A stretch of 64,000 nucleotides of DNA, taken from positions 248,001 through 312,000 of the forward strand of contig JADJVM010000005.1 of assembly GCA_016710595.1 (NCBI GenBank), given 5' to 3'. This document shows, in pieces, positions 7,625 through 17,005 of this stretch. The notes under the pieces are model-generated. The model saw nothing but the letters and a program-made list of their open reading frames with translations, had not been told where the DNA came from and searched no databases. Each line of letters opens with the position of its first letter. Position 1 is the stretch's first letter. The translations under genes and the position numbers were made by a program. Source of the DNA: Niastella sp. (lineage in GTDB: Bacteria; Bacteroidota; Bacteroidia; Chitinophagales; Chitinophagaceae).

Positions 7625-8377
7625 ATGCAAAAAATTTATCACAGCCTGGCAGAAAGAAAGAAGGAAGGAAAAAAATCCTTCGCAGTATTGATAGACCCTG
7701 ATAAGGTGAATGCACCTGCTATTGATTTATTGGTAAAAAAATGTACCGATGCCCGGGTAGATTATTTCTTAGTAGGAGGTAGTTTAGTGGTTTCTAATTA
7801 TATGGATGAATGTATTTTAGAGATTAAAAAACGAAGTGATATACCTATCATACTTTTTCCCGGCAGCCCATCGCAGGTGAGTAAACATGCTGATGCCTTA
7901 TTATATTTATCACTTATTAGTGGCCGCAACCCGGAGCTACTGATTGGGCAACATGTAGTAAGCGCCACTGCCGTAAAACAAAGCGGATTAGAAATAATGC
8001 CAACCGGATACATGGTAATAGATGGAGGCGCCCCCACTACTGTTTCTTATATAAGTAATGCAACACCCCTACCGGCCGATAAAACTGAGATTGCCGTGTG
8101 TACCGCCATGGCAGGCGAAATGCTGGGCATGAAATTAATATATATGGATGCCGGCAGTGGCGCCAGAAAAGCTATTACTGAAAATATGATTCAGCAGGTA
8201 TCAAAAAATATTGATGTGCCGCTTATTATTGGTGGTGGTATTACTACAGCAGAAAAAGCATATTTAAATTGCCGTGCCGGGGCCGATATGATTGTAGTGG
8301 GTAACGCAATTGAAAAAGATCCTTCATTAATAAAAGAATTAGCAGCAGCAGTACATAGTGTGCCGGTAGTTGTATAA
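7625..8377 (+). CDS. Geranylgeranylglyceryl/heptaprenylglyceryl phosphate synthase family
   Basis: A 250-residue TIM-barrel protein of the GGGPS/PcrB family. Landmarks are FAVLIDPDK near the N-terminus (about 19-27), the VGGS phosphate loop, a LFPGSPSQ motif, MDAGSGA, PLIIGGGI and VVGNAIEKD. The enzyme joins a polyprenyl diphosphate to sn-glycerol 1-phosphate through an ether bond, the reaction that defines archaeal lipids. Bacteroidota carry group II enzymes of this family. The product in these bacteria, and the source of glycerol 1-phosphate, are not settled. It stands alone, convergent with the M28 peptidase gene. Confidence 0.9.
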   Translation: MQKIYHSLAERKKEGKKSFAVLIDPDKVNAPAIDLLVKKCTDARVDYFLVGGSLVVSNYMDECILEIKKRSDIPIILFPGSPSQVSKHADALLYLSLISGRNPELLIGQHVVSATAVKQSGLEIMPTGYMVIDGGAPTTVSYISNATPLPADKTEIAVCTAMAGEMLGMKLIYMDAGSGARKAITENMIQQVSKNIDVPLIIGGGITTAEKAYLNCRAGADMIVVGNAIEKDPSLIKELAAAVHSVPVVV

Positions 8378-8405
8378 ACCCTGTTTTCTCAAAAAAAATA
8401 AAAGT

Positions 8406-9704
8406 TTACTTTCCATTTTCCAAAGGAGTAATTCTTGCAGGTGTTTGTTTGCCCTGGATAATGGATGAACTGCTTAATGCAATTGCCCGAATAATATTCG
8501 TCATATTTTCAATATCCAGCGTGGCGATTTCATCTCCCTGTGTATGATAATATTTTTCTACATCCATTTTTGAAGTACTGATGGTATGCGCAGGCACCCC
8601 TACAGCGGCTAAGCTTGCATTGTCGGAGCGGTAAAACAATTGCTCTTTGGGATAAGGATCGGGTTCAAAATGAAAATCAGTACCTGCTAAACTCTGTTGT
8701 AATATACTCCCAAAATCAGATTTTTCATAGCCGGTTATATAAGCGCTGTTTGTTCCCCATTTACTTTCGGTTCCTATCATTTCAATATTAAACATGGCGG
8801 TTAATTTTGATGGGGCTATCTGTGTAGAAAAATACCTTGAGCCAAAGCCACCAATTTCTTCGGCTGTAAATGCAACAAATAAAATGCTGCGTTCCATTTT
8901 TGGAAGTTGTGAAAAGTATTTTGCCAATAGCATGACAGCCGTAGTACCGGTAGCATCATCATTGGCACCATTATAAATACTATCATTCGCTTCATTTATT
9001 TTTCCCACCCCCAGGTGGTCGTAGTGTGCCGAAAAAACTACATACTCATTTTTTTTAGATGTACCGGGTAACAGTCCAACTACATTGGTAAGCTTTTGTT
9101 GCTGTACCGATTGGTGAATTGTAAATTCCATTTGCCCCAGGGGTTTACCACTATACAATACAAATAAAATTGGCTGTATGTTATTAAATGACTGGGGTTG
9201 CATTCTCTTAAGCCTTTTAAACATTTGTTTTTGAGTGGTATCAATAAAAACAATCGCCTTTTTATTTTCTTTAATCAACTCCCCTACCTTTATTTGTAAA
9301 GATTCACCTGCAGGTATATAGATTTTCTCAAAATCTTCATTTGCATTAAACTGTACCAGGCTATCGGTTGCCAGTAAAGCCAAATCATCGGAATTAAATT
9401 CAATGCCATCCGCATTGCCCGATGCGGCCATTAAATGGGTACGCCAGGTATAAAATTCCTGGAAAAAACTTCGATTCCCTTGCATAGGTATCAATCCCGA
9501 CCGGGAAAAAGAAGATGCGATAAAACGGGCTGCACTATCAATTTCGGGGGAATAAACTTTACGGCCACGCATATTATCTGCCGCCAATGTGGATACAGTT
9601 TTTAAAACTTCATCCGGGTTGATGATGCTGTTTATATTTTTAACTTGCGCATGTACCGCAGCTGCAATACAAATAAAGAGCAGCAGGAAAGCTGGTAGTT
9701 TCAT
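8406..9704 (-). CDS. Secreted M28-family aminopeptidase
   Basis: A 432-residue protein with a signal peptide (MKLPAFLLLFICIAAAVHAQ). The M28 zinc ligands are visible in order: SAHYDHLG (His), GANDDATG (bridging Asp), FTAEEIGGFGS (catalytic and ligand Glu), FNIEMIG, and a late ligand His in VPAHTIS. A protease-associated-like region precedes the catalytic core. It should release N-terminal amino acids from peptides in the periplasm or outside the cell. It is 23 bases downstream of the response regulator on the same strand, so it may belong to the kinase-regulator transcript. Confidence 0.9.
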   Translation of the reverse strand: MKLPAFLLLFICIAAAVHAQVKNINSIINPDEVLKTVSTLAADNMRGRKVYSPEIDSAARFIASSFSRSGLIPMQGNRSFFQEFYTWRTHLMAASGNADGIEFNSDDLALLATDSLVQFNANEDFEKIYIPAGESLQIKVGELIKENKKAIVFIDTTQKQMFKRLKRMQPQSFNNIQPILFVLYSGKPLGQMEFTIHQSVQQQKLTNVVGLLPGTSKKNEYVVFSAHYDHLGVGKINEANDSIYNGANDDATGTTAVMLLAKYFSQLPKMERSILFVAFTAEEIGGFGSRYFSTQIAPSKLTAMFNIEMIGTESKWGTNSAYITGYEKSDFGSILQQSLAGTDFHFEPDPYPKEQLFYRSDNASLAAVGVPAHTISTSKMDVEKYYHTQGDEIATLDIENMTNIIRAIALSSSSIIQGKQTPARITPLENGK

Positions 9705-9727
9705 CCGGGAAATTTTTAATAAAAAAA

Positions 9728-10450
9728 TTATAAACTCATCATTTCTTTAAAACGAACGGCCTGTCGGCGGCTCACTTCAATTTTATCGCCCCCTTTAAGA
9801 TCGAGCAATAACCCGCCATTAAAATAGGATTCTACTTTTTCAATCATTCGTAGGTTTACAATATGTTTCCGGTTTGCCCTGAAAAATGTTTTTTCCTCCA
9901 GTCTTTCTTCAAGAGCATTTAATGATTTTAAGATAAGGGGTTTGTGTGTTCCAAAATATACTTTTGCATAATTGCCTACACTTTCAAAATAACGCACTTC
10001 AGAAAGTTTCACAAACCAGCAACGGTCCCCATCTTTTACAAACACCTGGTCATTTTCTGTAAGTACGCCCCTGTTACCTACTGCTGCCGCTTCTTTCTCT
10101 TCTGCCTGGTGCAATTTTTGCAATGCATCTGCCAGGCGCTGCGGTACGATAGGTTTCATTAAATAATCCAGTGCATTTACCTCAAATGCTTTTAAAGCGA
10201 ACTCATCGTAAGCTGTGGTAAAGATCACATGTGGTGCCTTGTCCAGTTCCAGGAGCATATCAAACCCAGTTTTTCCCGGCATTTGTACGTCCAAAAAAAT
10301 CAAATCGGGGTTTAGCTCCTCAATACGTTCTAAACCCTCTTTTGCATTGGCTGCTTCACCTATCACTTCTATTTCGGGCAGGTCAGTTAATAACTTTTTT
10401 AACTCGGCCCTGGCCAATCTTTCATCATCAATAATTATAGCTTTATACAT
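9728..10450 (-). CDS. LytTR-family response regulator
   Basis: A 240-residue regulator with an N-terminal receiver domain (acidic pocket IDDE at 7-10, phosphoacceptor D54 in IFLDVQMPGK, Lys in the PI loop KPI). A C-terminal LytTR DNA-binding domain (about 135-235) contains the typical FFRANRKHIVNL and EVSRRQAVRFKEM segments. It probably controls transcription in response to the LytS-type kinase encoded 10 bases upstream. The targets are unknown. The M28 peptidase gene follows immediately. Confidence 0.93.
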   Translation of the reverse strand: MYKAIIIDDERLARAELKKLLTDLPEIEVIGEAANAKEGLERIEELNPDLIFLDVQMPGKTGFDMLLELDKAPHVIFTTAYDEFALKAFEVNALDYLMKPIVPQRLADALQKLHQAEEKEAAAVGNRGVLTENDQVFVKDGDRCWFVKLSEVRYFESVGNYAKVYFGTHKPLILKSLNALEERLEEKTFFRANRKHIVNLRMIEKVESYFNGGLLLDLKGGDKIEVSRRQAVRFKEMMSL

Positions 10451-10460
10451 ATTTATGATA

Positions 10461-11543
10461 TTATAAAATTTCTGAAACAGGCATGATTAGTTTCGATTCT
10501 ACGCTATCCGCAGTATCATTTTTTATTTCAAAATAAGCATTATCCTGGTAAATTAATTTTAAGCGGTCACGAGTACTTTTAATACCAAAACCCATGTTAT
10601 TTTCACTGGCTGCCAGGGTGCCGGAATTCGTTACAATGATTTCATGATGGTTGTTTACAAAAAGTGATTTCACCCTGATAAAACCACCATTAATTTGTTT
10701 GCTGATGCCATGCTTAATGGCATTCTCTACCAGGGTTTGCAACATCATTGGCGGTACGGGTTGATGTAAAGTATCAGGATCAATATCCATCTCTATTTTT
10801 AACCGCTCTTCAAAACGCATTTGCTCTAATGCCAGGTAATCTTTTACAATGAGTAATTCTTGCTGCAAAGGAACCGTTTCCATTTGCTCAGCACGCAAAC
10901 TGCTACGCAAGATATTACTTAACTCAGTTATGGCGGTACGTGCACGGCTTGGGTTTTCATCTACCAATGCCCGGATACTATTTAAAGCATTAAAAATAAA
11001 ATGCGGGTTAATATGTGATTTTATTGTTTTTAATTCAAACGATTTTACCAATGCCTCTAATCTTAATTTATCAATTTCCTGCTTCCTGTTTCTTTCTACA
11101 TAGTGGTATAAATAATAGATCAGATTCCAGATACCAAATATCCAGAGTGCATTAAAACAACTTAAGAAAAGGCGCTCACCCCTTGAATACTTATGCAACC
11201 GATCGGGGTTATAATGCAATAAGAAATCAATAGATTCAGCAGCGATTCCATAAAAAATAGAAAACAACAGCGTCAGCCCGAAAAAATAAAGTACCTGTTT
11301 GCTGATAGGACGGCTTAAAACATGCATCCGGTGAATGAACATCCGCATCAGGTGGCTTAGTAACAAACCGCAGATTACACCCAACACCAGGCTCACAAAA
11401 TACAAGGGAACAGGATTTCCAAAAGTAGTTACAAAAAACACACTCATAAGGATACTGGTTACCCAACCAATAATTTGAAACAACCAATATCGGGACACTG
11501 ACTTTAAAAACATAAGGGTAAAATTAAAATATATCTGAAACAA
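10461..11543 (-). CDS. LytS/YehU-type sensor histidine kinase
   Basis: A 360-residue kinase with four N-terminal membrane helices (about residues 18-150), a short coiled linker (EIDKLRLEALVKSFEL) and a His_kinase domain. The motif SHINPHFIFNALNSI contains the phosphoacceptor, most likely H181. A HATPase domain follows, with the N box (LVENAIKHGI) and a G box (GFGIKSTRDRL). The ligand is unknown. The partner is the LytTR regulator downstream. M11 (MFLKSVSRYW) is an equally good start and would remove an odd hydrophobic leader. Confidence 0.92.
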   Translation of the reverse strand: MFQIYFNFTLMFLKSVSRYWLFQIIGWVTSILMSVFFVTTFGNPVPLYFVSLVLGVICGLLLSHLMRMFIHRMHVLSRPISKQVLYFFGLTLLFSIFYGIAAESIDFLLHYNPDRLHKYSRGERLFLSCFNALWIFGIWNLIYYLYHYVERNRKQEIDKLRLEALVKSFELKTIKSHINPHFIFNALNSIRALVDENPSRARTAITELSNILRSSLRAEQMETVPLQQELLIVKDYLALEQMRFEERLKIEMDIDPDTLHQPVPPMMLQTLVENAIKHGISKQINGGFIRVKSLFVNNHHEIIVTNSGTLAASENNMGFGIKSTRDRLKLIYQDNAYFEIKNDTADSVESKLIMPVSEIL

Positions 11544-11690
11544 TGAGAATTTGTTTCTATTAGTGGCGCAATGGTTGTTTAAGAGGCAACTGGTTAATTT
11601 TTTTAGCCTATATCAGAAATAGATAATACATTTATACCCCTCAAATTTTGAGCAGAACTAACCATATTTTAAAACTTAAAACACAAAGAC

Positions 11691-12956
11691 ATGGCGTTTA
11701 ATTTAATGGATGCTGCAAAAACACTCTTCAGCAATGAACTTGTAAACCAGGCAAGCACTACTTTGGGAGAAAACGAAAGTGGAATTTCTAAAGCTTTGCA
11801 CGCTCTTATTCCCACTACATTAATGAGTATCATTAACACATCTGGCAGTACAGATGGAGCTAATACGGTTGCCCAGCTAGCAACAGAGCAATACAATGCA
11901 GGTACATTAAGCAATTTAGGCGCTTTGATGGGTGAAAACAAAGTAGCCGCATCACCTGGAGTTTTAGGCAGTTTATTTAATAATAAATCTGATTTAATCA
12001 ATACATTAATTGCTCAATTTTCTGGTGTAAAATCTTCTACTGCTTCTTCCTTATTAAGCTGGGTAGCTCCTGCTGTGTTATCGCTTATTGGGAAGCATGC
12101 CTCTACCAATAACTTAAACGCATCTTCGCTTTCATCCTGGTTGGGCGACCAAAAAGACAGCGTAAAAGCAGCCGTACCGGCAGGCTTTAGCCTCGGTTCC
12201 ATTTTTGGTGAATCTCAAAGCACAACGGTTAAAAATGTACAACAGGCAGCCCATACGGTACAGCCCGAAGCAGAAGGAAGTAGTTCCGGCTTAGGCTGGT
12301 TGGTACCTATCTTTCTTTTAATTGCATTGGCAGCAGCGGCCCTTTACTTCTTTAAAGATGGGTGCAATAAAAAAGAAACGGCAGCAAACCAGGATACCAC
12401 TCTACATACTATGCCCACCCCAACTGCAACTACCACTACTGCTTCTGTTATGGGCGCATTAGACAGCCTGGGAAACTGGGAATATAACCTGGGTAATATC
12501 AGCTCCATAAAATTACCTGATGGCGTTACATTAGAAGTGGGTGAAAATAGTACCGAAGCAAAATTGGTTCATTTCTTACAAAGCAATGATGCGGTAGATA
12601 CTGCTAAAGGAAATTGGTTTGAGTTTACAAATGTTCGTTTTAATACCGGAAGCTCTACTATTACAGATGCCTCGCTTGCACAGTTAAAAAATATGGTAGC
12701 AATTGCTAAAGCATTTCCCAATGCCAGGTTTAAAGTAGGAGGATATACAGATAATACCGGTGATGAAGCAAATAATGTAACCCTTTCTAAAAACAGGGCA
12801 GCAGCGGTTGCTAAAAAAATTGTGGAATTAGGCGCCCCGGCAGCCAGCATTGTAGGTTCAGATGGATATGGGTCTCAATACCCGCTTGCAGATAATGCAA
12901 CAGCCGAAGGAAAAGCTCAAAATCGCAGGGTTTCAGTAAATGTAAAAGCAAAATAG
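11691..12956 (+). CDS. DUF937-OmpA family membrane protein
   Basis: A 421-residue fusion. The N-terminal half (about 1-160) is a DUF937/YidB-like Ala/Leu/Ser-rich helical region (MAFNLMDAAKTLFSNELVNQ). One transmembrane helix follows (GWLVPIFLLIALAAAALYFF, about 203-222), then a Thr-rich linker, a variable region, and an OmpA C-terminal domain from about 308. The OmpA part has the peptidoglycan-binding signature (VGGYTDNTGDEANNVTLSKNRAAAV, read over 345-370) and ends in QNRRV. The OmpA domain should face the periplasm and hold peptidoglycan. There is no signal peptide, so the DUF937 part is probably cytoplasmic. A strong terminator follows. Confidence 0.88.
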   Translation: MAFNLMDAAKTLFSNELVNQASTTLGENESGISKALHALIPTTLMSIINTSGSTDGANTVAQLATEQYNAGTLSNLGALMGENKVAASPGVLGSLFNNKSDLINTLIAQFSGVKSSTASSLLSWVAPAVLSLIGKHASTNNLNASSLSSWLGDQKDSVKAAVPAGFSLGSIFGESQSTTVKNVQQAAHTVQPEAEGSSSGLGWLVPIFLLIALAAAALYFFKDGCNKKETAANQDTTLHTMPTPTATTTTASVMGALDSLGNWEYNLGNISSIKLPDGVTLEVGENSTEAKLVHFLQSNDAVDTAKGNWFEFTNVRFNTGSSTITDASLAQLKNMVAIAKAFPNARFKVGGYTDNTGDEANNVTLSKNRAAAVAKKIVELGAPAASIVGSDGYGSQYPLADNATAEGKAQNRRVSVNVKAK

Positions 12957-12977
12957 TTTTTTCTAAATATGAATTTG

Positions 12978-13006
12978 ATCTCCCGGTTTTTCGGGAGATT
13001 TTTTTT
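12978..13006 (+). terminator. Intrinsic terminator after the DUF937-OmpA gene
   Basis: An 8-bp perfect stem (12978-12985 with 12992-12999, 6-base loop) with a GC-rich core is followed by seven or more T residues. It separates the OmpA-family gene from ruvB. Confidence 0.9.
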
Positions 13007-13065
13007 GCTCATGATTATACAGGATCATTCATTTTAAATCGTGTGGCATTTATTAACTTTACTCC

Positions 13066-14100
13066 ATGGCCAATCCCAATTTAAATAAGCAAACAGAAAA
13101 ATTAAGTGCTGCAGAAAAAGAGTTTGAAAATAATATCCGGCCGGCTGCTATTGACCAGTTTAACGGCCAGCAACAAATTATAGATAACCTCAGCATTTTT
13201 ATTAAAGCCAGTAAAATGCGGGGTGAAGCTTTGGACCATATCCTTTTTCACGGGCCGCCGGGGTTGGGTAAAACTACCCTGAGCCGCATTGTTGCCAATG
13301 AAATGGGTGTGAATATAAAAGAGACCAGTGGACCGGTGATAGAAAAACCAGGCGACCTGGCTGGGTTATTAACAAACCTGGAACCCAATGATGTACTTTT
13401 TATAGATGAAATACATCGCCTTAGTACGGTTGTAGAGGAATATCTTTACGCTGCCATGGAAGATTTTAGGATTGATATCATGATAGACAGTGGCCCCAAT
13501 GCAAGATCGGTACAACTAAACCTAAACCCATTTACCTTAGTGGGTGCTACTACCCGCAGTGGATTATTATCGGCCCCCTTGCTTAGCCGGTTTGCCATTA
13601 AAAATCGTTTAGAATATTATCAAGCCGGTACTTTAGAACAAATACTGCTACGAAGTGCAAATATTTTAGGTACGAAAATTACAAGTGATGCTGCCGCAGA
13701 AATTGCCCGCCGCAGCAGGGGTACGCCCCGTATTGCAAATGGGCTTTTAAGGCGTGTAAGAGATTTTGCACAGGTTTTAGGAAATGGTGTGATTGATTTT
13801 GCAATTACCGAACATGCCCTACATGCATTACAGGTAGATACGTATGGCCTTGATGAAATGGATAATAAAATTTTACTAACCATTATTGATAAGTTCAAAG
13901 GGGGGCCGGTTGGCATCACCACTATTGCTACTGCAGTGGGTGAAGAAACCGGTACACTGGAAGAAGTGTATGAACCATTTTTAATACAAGAAGGTTTTAT
14001 TGTTCGCACTGCCAGGGGCAGGGAAGTAACCGATAAAGCATACAACCACCTGAATAAAAAAAGGCCGGGGCAGTCAAACTTACCGGGGTTATTCTCTTAA
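13066..14100 (+). CDS. ruvB: Holliday junction branch-migration ATPase RuvB
   Basis: A 344-residue AAA+ motor. The Walker A motif GPPGLGKTT (about 65-73), Walker B with FIDEIHRL, sensor 1 region GATTRSGLLSAPLLSRF and the C-terminal winged helix (GGPVGITTIATAVGEE..YEPFLIQ) are all intact. With RuvA it drives Holliday junction branch migration. The length matches the family. It is followed after 86 bases by a helix-hairpin-helix gene. ruvA and ruvC are not nearby. Confidence 0.98.
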   Translation: MANPNLNKQTEKLSAAEKEFENNIRPAAIDQFNGQQQIIDNLSIFIKASKMRGEALDHILFHGPPGLGKTTLSRIVANEMGVNIKETSGPVIEKPGDLAGLLTNLEPNDVLFIDEIHRLSTVVEEYLYAAMEDFRIDIMIDSGPNARSVQLNLNPFTLVGATTRSGLLSAPLLSRFAIKNRLEYYQAGTLEQILLRSANILGTKITSDAAAEIARRSRGTPRIANGLLRRVRDFAQVLGNGVIDFAITEHALHALQVDTYGLDEMDNKILLTIIDKFKGGPVGITTIATAVGEETGTLEEVYEPFLIQEGFIVRTARGREVTDKAYNHLNKKRPGQSNLPGLFS

Positions 14101-14186
14101 TTTCTTTCGCTGTTATAACATTATAAATTCTCCTTTATAAGTATTGGTAAAGCAGGTTACTCCATTGTAATTTTAGGATAAAAAAG

Positions 14187-15131
14187 TTGGCACGTACCCT
14201 ACAACATTTTTTATATTTCACCGCAAAGGAAAGATCAGGCACTATATTTTTGCTTGCATTTATATTATTGTGCAGTGCGTTCCCTTTTGTGTATGCCGCT
14301 ATTTTACCAAAAATGGTTTTACAGAAAGAAGAAGAAAAATTAATCAGCACATTTAAAAAGCAAAATAATTTTTCCGAACAAATAAATTATGCAAATGATA
14401 GCGCTCATCACTACACAAAGAATAGAGTTGATGAAAATAATATCCCGATGCCGGCATCTCTTTTTTATTTTGATCCCAACACGGCAAATACCGGGGATTG
14501 GATAAAACTGGGTATAAAAGAAAAGACAGCGCTTACCATTCAAAAATATGTAAGCAAGGGCGGCCATTTTAATGCACCTGAAGATATCAGTAAAATATGG
14601 GGTTTATCAAAAATTGATGTGGAAAGGCTATTACCCTATGTACGCATTGCAGCAAAAGACAATGGTTACGGCAAAAATAATTATCCTGCTTATGAAAAGA
14701 AGCCATACCAAAAATGGGAAAAGAAAACCTATCAAAAAGTTGATATCAATTTGGCCGATACCAGCATTTTTATTGCATTGCCCGGTATTGGAAGTGGCTA
14801 TGCCCGGCGTATTGTAAATTTTAGAGAACGGCTTGGCGGTTTTTATGCAGTAGAACAAATTGCCGAAACCTATGGTTTGCCGGACAGTACATTTCAAAAA
14901 ATAAAACCTTACTTATTTGTTACCGATGGAAGTATCAAAAAATTAAATATTAATGCAGCCACAACGGATGAACTTAAAACGCACCCATACATACGTTATC
15001 AATTAGCCAATGTAATTGTAAATTTTCGTTTGCAACATGGTAATTACAAGCAGGTAGAAGACCTTAAAAAAATAATGATTTTAACGGACGATGTGTATGA
15101 AAAACTAAAACCTTATATCACCCTGCAATAA
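14187..15131 (+). CDS. Membrane-anchored helix-hairpin-helix (ComEA-like) protein
   Basis: A 314-residue protein with one N-terminal transmembrane helix (about 15-38), a coiled polar spacer, and three helix-hairpin-helix repeats. The repeats start at FDPNTANTGDWIKLGI (about 93), VDINLADTSIFIALPGIGSG (about 188) and LNINAATTDELKTHPYI (about 253). The second is the most canonical. HhH repeats bind double-stranded DNA without sequence specificity, as in ComEA. The start appears to be TTG: the next in-frame ATG would remove the membrane helix, and no ATG or GTG precedes it in frame. A role in DNA uptake is possible but not shown. Confidence 0.8.
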   Translation: MARTLQHFLYFTAKERSGTIFLLAFILLCSAFPFVYAAILPKMVLQKEEEKLISTFKKQNNFSEQINYANDSAHHYTKNRVDENNIPMPASLFYFDPNTANTGDWIKLGIKEKTALTIQKYVSKGGHFNAPEDISKIWGLSKIDVERLLPYVRIAAKDNGYGKNNYPAYEKKPYQKWEKKTYQKVDINLADTSIFIALPGIGSGYARRIVNFRERLGGFYAVEQIAETYGLPDSTFQKIKPYLFVTDGSIKKLNINAATTDELKTHPYIRYQLANVIVNFRLQHGNYKQVEDLKKIMILTDDVYEKLKPYITLQ

Positions 15132-15193
15132 CAAAACGTAGATATTTTTTATTCCAATATTTCTTTTATCTTGAGGGCAAACAAAACACTGCC

Positions 15194-16828
15194 ATGCCTG
15201 CCAAACATCCCAAAGCCCTGCCTTATCTTTTTTTTAGTGAAATGTGGGAGCGATTTGGTTATTATTTGATGATCGGTATTTTCTTACTGTATCTAAAAAA
15301 TGTAGAACAGGGATTTGCCATGACGAATGCGGAAGCATCTGACCTCTATGGTACTTTCATTGCATTGGTTTTTCTCACACCTTTTTTAGGCGGCTTGCTG
15401 GCCGACCGGTATTTTGGGTATCGCAAATCAATAATTACAGGTGGCATTATGATGGGTGCAGGCTATTGCTTAATGGCAATACATAGCCTCCCTATGTTAT
15501 ATATCAGCATGACACTGGTAATTATTGGGAATGGATTTTTTAAACCCAATATCAGTACCCTCTTAGGCAACCTGTATTCTACTCCCCAATTTATTGACAG
15601 GAAAGATGATGGCTATAATATTTTTTACATGGGTATTAATGTGGGCGCATTTATTTGTAATTTTTTCAGCGCTGCAATCATTATTGTATGGGGCTGGAAG
15701 TATGCTTTTATAGCTGCGGGCATCGGTATGTTTATCGGTGTAATCACTTTTATTACAGGTACCCGGCATTACCGCCATGCCGATGTATTGAAACCCATGA
15801 GTAAGGCAGATATGCCCTTTGGTAAAATTGTTTTAACGATTTTAGTTCCTTCCATACTGGCGGGTATTATAGGTTGGCTCATACCGGGGAATATTTTTAA
15901 AAGTGACAGCAATGATGCTTTCATTTTTGCCTGTATCCCGGTAATTTATTTTTTTGCAACATTATACTTTAAAGCCGAGGCGGATGAGAAACGCCCCATT
16001 GCAGCCTTATTAGCCATTTTTGCAGCAGTAATTATGTTTTGGGCTGTTTTCAAACAAAACGGTACAGCACTTACTATTTGGGCAGAGAGTTATACAAACC
16101 GGCATGTAGAGGGAGCCGCCGGGAATGTATTTCGTAGTGTAAAACTGGCTGCTGATGTGCCTTATATAAAAGATAGTGTAGAGAAATACGACAACCAGTT
16201 TAGGTTACAAAAAACCACTACCGGCAGTGTGATAAAAGAATACGATTACCCGGTATATTTTAAAAATGTAAAACCGCAAGACTTGCCCCGTGAAGGGGGT
16301 AAAGCCACTTTATGGAGTACCCCGCTTAGCCAATCCATTAACCCGGCGTGGGTCATTTTATTAACGCCCCTGGTACTTGCCTTCTTTTCATTTTTACGCA
16401 GCAGGAAAAAAGAACCCAGTACGGCAACTAAAATTGCCTTTGGCTTACTCATATCTGCCCTATCAGTTTTGGTGATGGTAGGCGCTGCTTATATGAGTAA
16501 TAATGGTGCAGAAAAAGCAAGTGTTTTATGGCTGATCTTTTCTTATGGCGTTATCACCCTGGGAGAGTTACTTCTTAGCCCTATGGGCTTATCGCTGGTA
16601 TCGAAATTAAGCCCGGTACGCATTACTTCACTCATGATGGGAGGATGGTTTTTATCTACTTCCATTGGTAATAAATTATCCGGGCTATTGGCTACCCTAT
16701 GGGATGGATATGAAAATAAAGCCAATTTCTTTTGGGTAAATTTTGTACTGCTTCTTGTAGCAACGGGTATTATATTTGCGATGCTAAAATGGCTGAATGC
16801 CATTATGAAAGAAAAAGGAGTGAAATAA
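15194..16828 (+). CDS. POT/PTR-family proton-dependent peptide transporter
   Basis: A 544-residue polytopic transporter with about 14 hydrophobic segments. The family signature ExxERFxYY is intact near the N-terminus (E16, E19, R20, F21, Y23, Y24), and the second signature GNGFFKPNISTLLGNLY is present. It imports di- and tripeptides with protons across the inner membrane. A long periplasmic insertion between about residues 290 and 390 is common in Bacteroidota members. Together with the exported M28 and M3 peptidases in this window, it fits a peptide-scavenging lifestyle. Confidence 0.93.
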   Translation: MPAKHPKALPYLFFSEMWERFGYYLMIGIFLLYLKNVEQGFAMTNAEASDLYGTFIALVFLTPFLGGLLADRYFGYRKSIITGGIMMGAGYCLMAIHSLPMLYISMTLVIIGNGFFKPNISTLLGNLYSTPQFIDRKDDGYNIFYMGINVGAFICNFFSAAIIIVWGWKYAFIAAGIGMFIGVITFITGTRHYRHADVLKPMSKADMPFGKIVLTILVPSILAGIIGWLIPGNIFKSDSNDAFIFACIPVIYFFATLYFKAEADEKRPIAALLAIFAAVIMFWAVFKQNGTALTIWAESYTNRHVEGAAGNVFRSVKLAADVPYIKDSVEKYDNQFRLQKTTTGSVIKEYDYPVYFKNVKPQDLPREGGKATLWSTPLSQSINPAWVILLTPLVLAFFSFLRSRKKEPSTATKIAFGLLISALSVLVMVGAAYMSNNGAEKASVLWLIFSYGVITLGELLLSPMGLSLVSKLSPVRITSLMMGGWFLSTSIGNKLSGLLATLWDGYENKANFFWVNFVLLLVATGIIFAMLKWLNAIMKEKGVK

Positions 16829-17005
16829 GGTGACGTTTATAAAGAAATGCTGTGATTGGAGAAATTTTAATAGAATAGATTTCACTTGTTCGTCTTTCAA
16901 ATAAAAAAATAAATTGAACTGTATATTGAGTCTTTACTTTCATGGGTATGAAAGTACTATTTGTAAATACACTTGTTGGCATGTTACCAAAACACTAAAT
17001 TAATA

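Noticed and set aside
14121..14140. Inverted repeat TTATAAA...TTTATAA after ruvB
   Set aside because: It is made only of A and T, with no following T run, so it is too weak to call a terminator.
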